A stretch of DNA of 37,699 bases. Source: an uncultured Mediterranea sp. (GTDB lineage Bacteria > Bacteroidota > Bacteroidia > Bacteroidales > Bacteroidaceae). Both the position numbers and the translations under genes were made by a program. The stretch is taken from the NCBI GenBank assembly GCA_946056155.1, contig CAMGIP010000008.1, positions 1 through 37,699 of the forward strand, in the 5' to 3' direction. The stretch's first letter is position 1. Each line of letters opens with the position of its first letter. Positions 34,851 to 37,699 of the stretch are shown piece after piece. The notes beneath the pieces were generated by a model that saw only the letters and a list, made by a program, of their open reading frames with translations, had not been told where the DNA came from and did not search any database.

Positions 34851-34867
34851 TTCAGGGCAGCTTCTTT

Positions 34868-35848
34868 TTAGATAGAGAGTGCACGCAGTACATTCACCAG
34901 TTCGCGGTTGATGGGTTTATCGTTCTTGATGGCCTTGTTGAACGGAACATATACCACCTGGTCGTTTTCAATACCAATCATCACATTGCGCTGACCCTCC
35001 ATGATGGCCTCTATGGCAGCAGCACCCAATCGGCTGGCCAGGATACGGTCATGAGCCGTAGGACGTCCACCACGCTGCAGGTGACCCAGAATAGTTACGC
35101 GCACATCGTACTGCGGATATTCGTTCTTCACACGCTCTGCAAAGTGCATGGCGCCACCCGTGATTTCACTTTCAGCTACCAGCACGATACTACTGTTCTT
35201 TGATTTGCGGAAACCGTTCTTGATGAATTCTTCTAACTGGTCCACCTCCGTATTGAACTCCGGGATGATGGCAGCCTCTGCTCCTGAAGCGATGGCACCG
35301 TTCAGCGCAAGGAAACCGGCATCGCGTCCCATCACCTCCACGAAGAAGAGACGTTCATGAGAAGTAGCTGTATCGCGAATCTTGTCCACAGCATCCAGGA
35401 TGGTGTTCAAAGCGGTGTCATATCCGATGGTAGTGTCTGTACCGTACAGGTCGTTGTCAATCGTGCCAGGCAATCCGATGCAAGGTACGTCAAATTCAGC
35501 GGCAAAGATGCGGGCACCCGTCAGCGAACCGTCTCCACCGATGACTACCAAAGCATCAATACCCTCCTTCTTCATGTTCTCATAGGCCAGCTGTCGTCCT
35601 TCCGGAGTTGTGAACTCCTTACAGCGTGCCGTCTTCAGGATGGTACCGCCAAGCTGGATGATGTTGCTCACATTCTGACTCTTGAACTCCTTAATCTCTC
35701 CCGTAACCAGTCCCTTGTAGCCACGGTAGATACCTTTCACCTGCAGTCCGTTGTAGATGGCTGTGCGGGTCACGGCACGAATAGCTGCATTCATGCCCGG
35801 TGCATCACCTCCCGAAGTGAGGATGCCAATACATTTAATTGTTCCCAT
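34868..35848 (-). CDS. pfkA: ATP-dependent 6-phosphofructokinase
   Basis: [69 protein letters not shown]. Confidence 0.96.
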   Translation of the reverse strand: MGTIKCIGILTSGGDAPGMNAAIRAVTRTAIYNGLQVKGIYRGYKGLVTGEIKEFKSQNVSNIIQLGGTILKTARCKEFTTPEGRQLAYENMKKEGIDALVVIGGDGSLTGARIFAAEFDVPCIGLPGTIDNDLYGTDTTIGYDTALNTILDAVDKIRDTATSHERLFFVEVMGRDAGFLALNGAIASGAEAAIIPEFNTEVDQLEEFIKNGFRKSKNSSIVLVAESEITGGAMHFAERVKNEYPQYDVRVTILGHLQRGGRPTAHDRILASRLGAAAIEAIMEGQRNVMIGIENDQVVYVPFNKAIKNDKPINRELVNVLRALSI

Positions 35849-35934
35849 ATCAATATGTACGTTTGGTTCTTGTTTTTTTGTTCTTCTGTATAGCGGTGCT
35901 TTCCCTTTCGGCGAATACCGTCCTTATACCTTTG

Positions 35935-35965
35935 CAAATATAGTGCAATTCAAATGCCGAACAAA
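35935..35965 (-). promoter_or_regulatory. Bacteroides promoter TTTG-N19-TATATTTG for pfkA
   Basis: Reverse-strand TTTG (35965-35962), 19-bp spacer, TATATTTG (35942-35935). Confidence 0.6.
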
Positions 35966-36006
35966 ATCTGCGTGCATTTTTTTATGTTTGTTTCTTTTGC
36001 AATCGT

Positions 36007-36870
36007 TTATTCTTCCTCGTTTATGTTCTTTGCAACCTCCTCCATCAGCCATTTGGGTGTGGAAGTGGCTCCGCAGATGCCGATGGAGAGTGCCTCCTTC
36101 AGCAGCTTCCGGTCAATCTCTTGCGCATTGTCTATCAAGAAGGAATTGGGATTCACGCGAAGACATTCGTTGAAGAGTATCTTCCCGTTGCTGCTCTTCT
36201 TGCCGCTGACAAAGAAGATAAGGTCGTGTGCTGCTGCGAACTTCCGGATGTTGGGGATGCGGTTGGCCACCTGACGGCAGATGGTATCGGAGTAGTTGAA
36301 GCTCACCTCCGGGGAGATGTGCTGTTGGATATACTCCACAATCTTTCCGAACTCCTCCAAAGACTTGGTGGTCTGCGAGTAGAGGCAGATGCTGCGTTTG
36401 AAATCCAACTGTTTGGCCTCCTCCAGCTTCTCGATGACAATGGCACTACCGGCGGTTTGCCCTACCAGTCCCAGTACCTCGGCATGTCCGTTCTTGCCGT
36501 AGATGACAATCTGCTTCTCCGGGTCATCCTCCAGGAGGTACTCCTGCTTGATCTTCTTCTGCAGTCGGAGCACCACGGGACAAGTGGCATCGATAATCTC
36601 AATTCCGTTTTTCCGAGCCATTTCGTAGGTTTCGGGGGGCTCGCCATGGGCACGAAGCAGCACCTTTACGTCGTGCAGTTGGGCCAGCTGCTCATGGTTG
36701 ATGGTAATCAGCCCCATCTTCTCCAAGCGCTCCACCTCACGGTTGTTGTGCACGATATCACCGAGACAGTAGAGCGTACCTCCCTTAGCCAGCTCCTCCT
36801 CTGCCTTGCGTATGGCCGTGACCACACCAAAGCAGAAGCCCGAACCGTTATCTATCTCCACCCTCTTCAT
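36007..36870 (-). CDS. ispH: 4-hydroxy-3-methylbut-2-enyl diphosphate reductase
   Basis: [70 protein letters not shown]; start trimmed to 36870, ATGA overlap with cmk stop. Confidence 0.95.
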   Translation of the reverse strand: MKRVEIDNGSGFCFGVVTAIRKAEEELAKGGTLYCLGDIVHNNREVERLEKMGLITINHEQLAQLHDVKVLLRAHGEPPETYEMARKNGIEIIDATCPVVLRLQKKIKQEYLLEDDPEKQIVIYGKNGHAEVLGLVGQTAGSAIVIEKLEEAKQLDFKRSICLYSQTTKSLEEFGKIVEYIQQHISPEVSFNYSDTICRQVANRIPNIRKFAAAHDLIFFVSGKKSSNGKILFNECLRVNPNSFLIDNAQEIDRKLLKEALSIGICGATSTPKWLMEEVAKNINEEE

Positions 36871-37571
36871 CCTTGTGACTCTTTGGATTGGGTCAGTCGG
36901 TTGAACTGCTCCATCAACCAGCACTTCTGTTCAGCGATGGTCAGGTGGCTGTTGTCCAGAAGCAGAGCATCCTCCGCCTTGCGCAGAGGGCTGATTTCTC
37001 TGTGCTGGTCGATATAGTCTCGCTGCTTCACGTTCTCGAGGATATCGTTCAGATCCGCCTCCTGACCTTTGGCTTTCAGTTCATCGTACCGGCGCTGGGC
37101 ACGGATTTCAGGAGAAGCCGTAACAAAAATCTTCAGTTCCGCATCCGGAAAGACGGTAGTGCCGATGTCACGTCCGTCCATGACAATCCCTTTGGCCCGT
37201 CCCATCTCCTGTTGTTGCGCCACCATAGCCTCCCGAACGAAGGGGAGTGCCGCGATGGGGCTCACCTGGTGAGAGACCTCCATGGTACGGATGGCCTGCT
37301 CCACGTTCGTCCCGTTGAGGTAAGTCTCCGGTCTTCCGCTCTCTCCGTTCAGCTGGAAAGAGATCTTCACCTGAGCCATTTCCGCTTTCAGCCGCTCCTC
37401 GTCAATCTTCCCCTCGGCAATAATACCCTGTTGCAGACAGTAGAGAGTCACTGCCCGGTACATTGCTCCGCTATCAATGTAGATATATCTAATCTCTTTC
37501 GCCAGATCTTTGGCCATGGTACTTTTCCCGCATGAGGAAAAGCCGTCAATCGCGATGGTAATCTTTTTCAT
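36867..37571 (-). CDS. cmk: (d)CMP kinase
   Basis: [76 protein letters not shown]. Confidence 0.95.
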   Translation of the reverse strand: MKKITIAIDGFSSCGKSTMAKDLAKEIRYIYIDSGAMYRAVTLYCLQQGIIAEGKIDEERLKAEMAQVKISFQLNGESGRPETYLNGTNVEQAIRTMEVSHQVSPIAALPFVREAMVAQQQEMGRAKGIVMDGRDIGTTVFPDAELKIFVTASPEIRAQRRYDELKAKGQEADLNDILENVKQRDYIDQHREISPLRKAEDALLLDNSHLTIAEQKCWLMEQFNRLTQSKESQG

Positions 37572-37699
37572 TTTTCCTATACCTTATATAATATATAATC
37601 ATTCAGTCTCTTCACCTTCCCCTCGTCCACCTTTTAGCCCTATTCTCCCCCCTTTCTGTCCTCTTTTTCCCCTCCATTTTCCCTCTCTCCACCCCCTCA

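Overview
This looks like a Bacteroidales chromosome segment (Bacteroides/Parabacteroides type), judging by TTTG-N19/20-TAnnTTTG promoters, GH97/GH105/CE8 content and the cmk-ispH-pfkA order. No tRNA, rRNA, transposase, integrase or CRISPR array was recognised. There are five blocks. (1) Pectin genes at both ends of the first 31 kb: an esterase and a PL1 pectate lyase at 0-2.7 kb, then an MFS transporter, a KduI homologue with a predicted signal peptide, an orphan PTS EIIC-like permease, GH105, CE8 and a CE12-CE8 fusion at 22.8-31.4 kb. (2) A co-directional, poorly understood cluster at 3.5-15.9 kb: an MltC-like transglycosylase, a zinc-ribbon protein with a caspase-fold (C25/gingipain-like) peptidase domain, a zinc-ribbon SPFH coiled-coil protein, a small protein, a zinc-ribbon/TM/Sel1 protein, a CsgG-like protein, a DUF6175-like protein and two LPP20-like proteins. 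This is my main candidate for an undescribed system. (3) Housekeeping or general genes: DUF349, mgtE, GH97, DUF554. (4) A three-gene steroid/bile-acid reductase-type cluster at 31.7-34.6 kb (5-alpha-reductase-like, OYE-like, SDR), matching the known Bacteroidetes 5AR/5BR/3beta-HSDH arrangement. (5) pfkA, ispH and cmk. Several intergenic repeats and palindromes are also noted. All family assignments come from reading motifs in the translations; no database searches were run.
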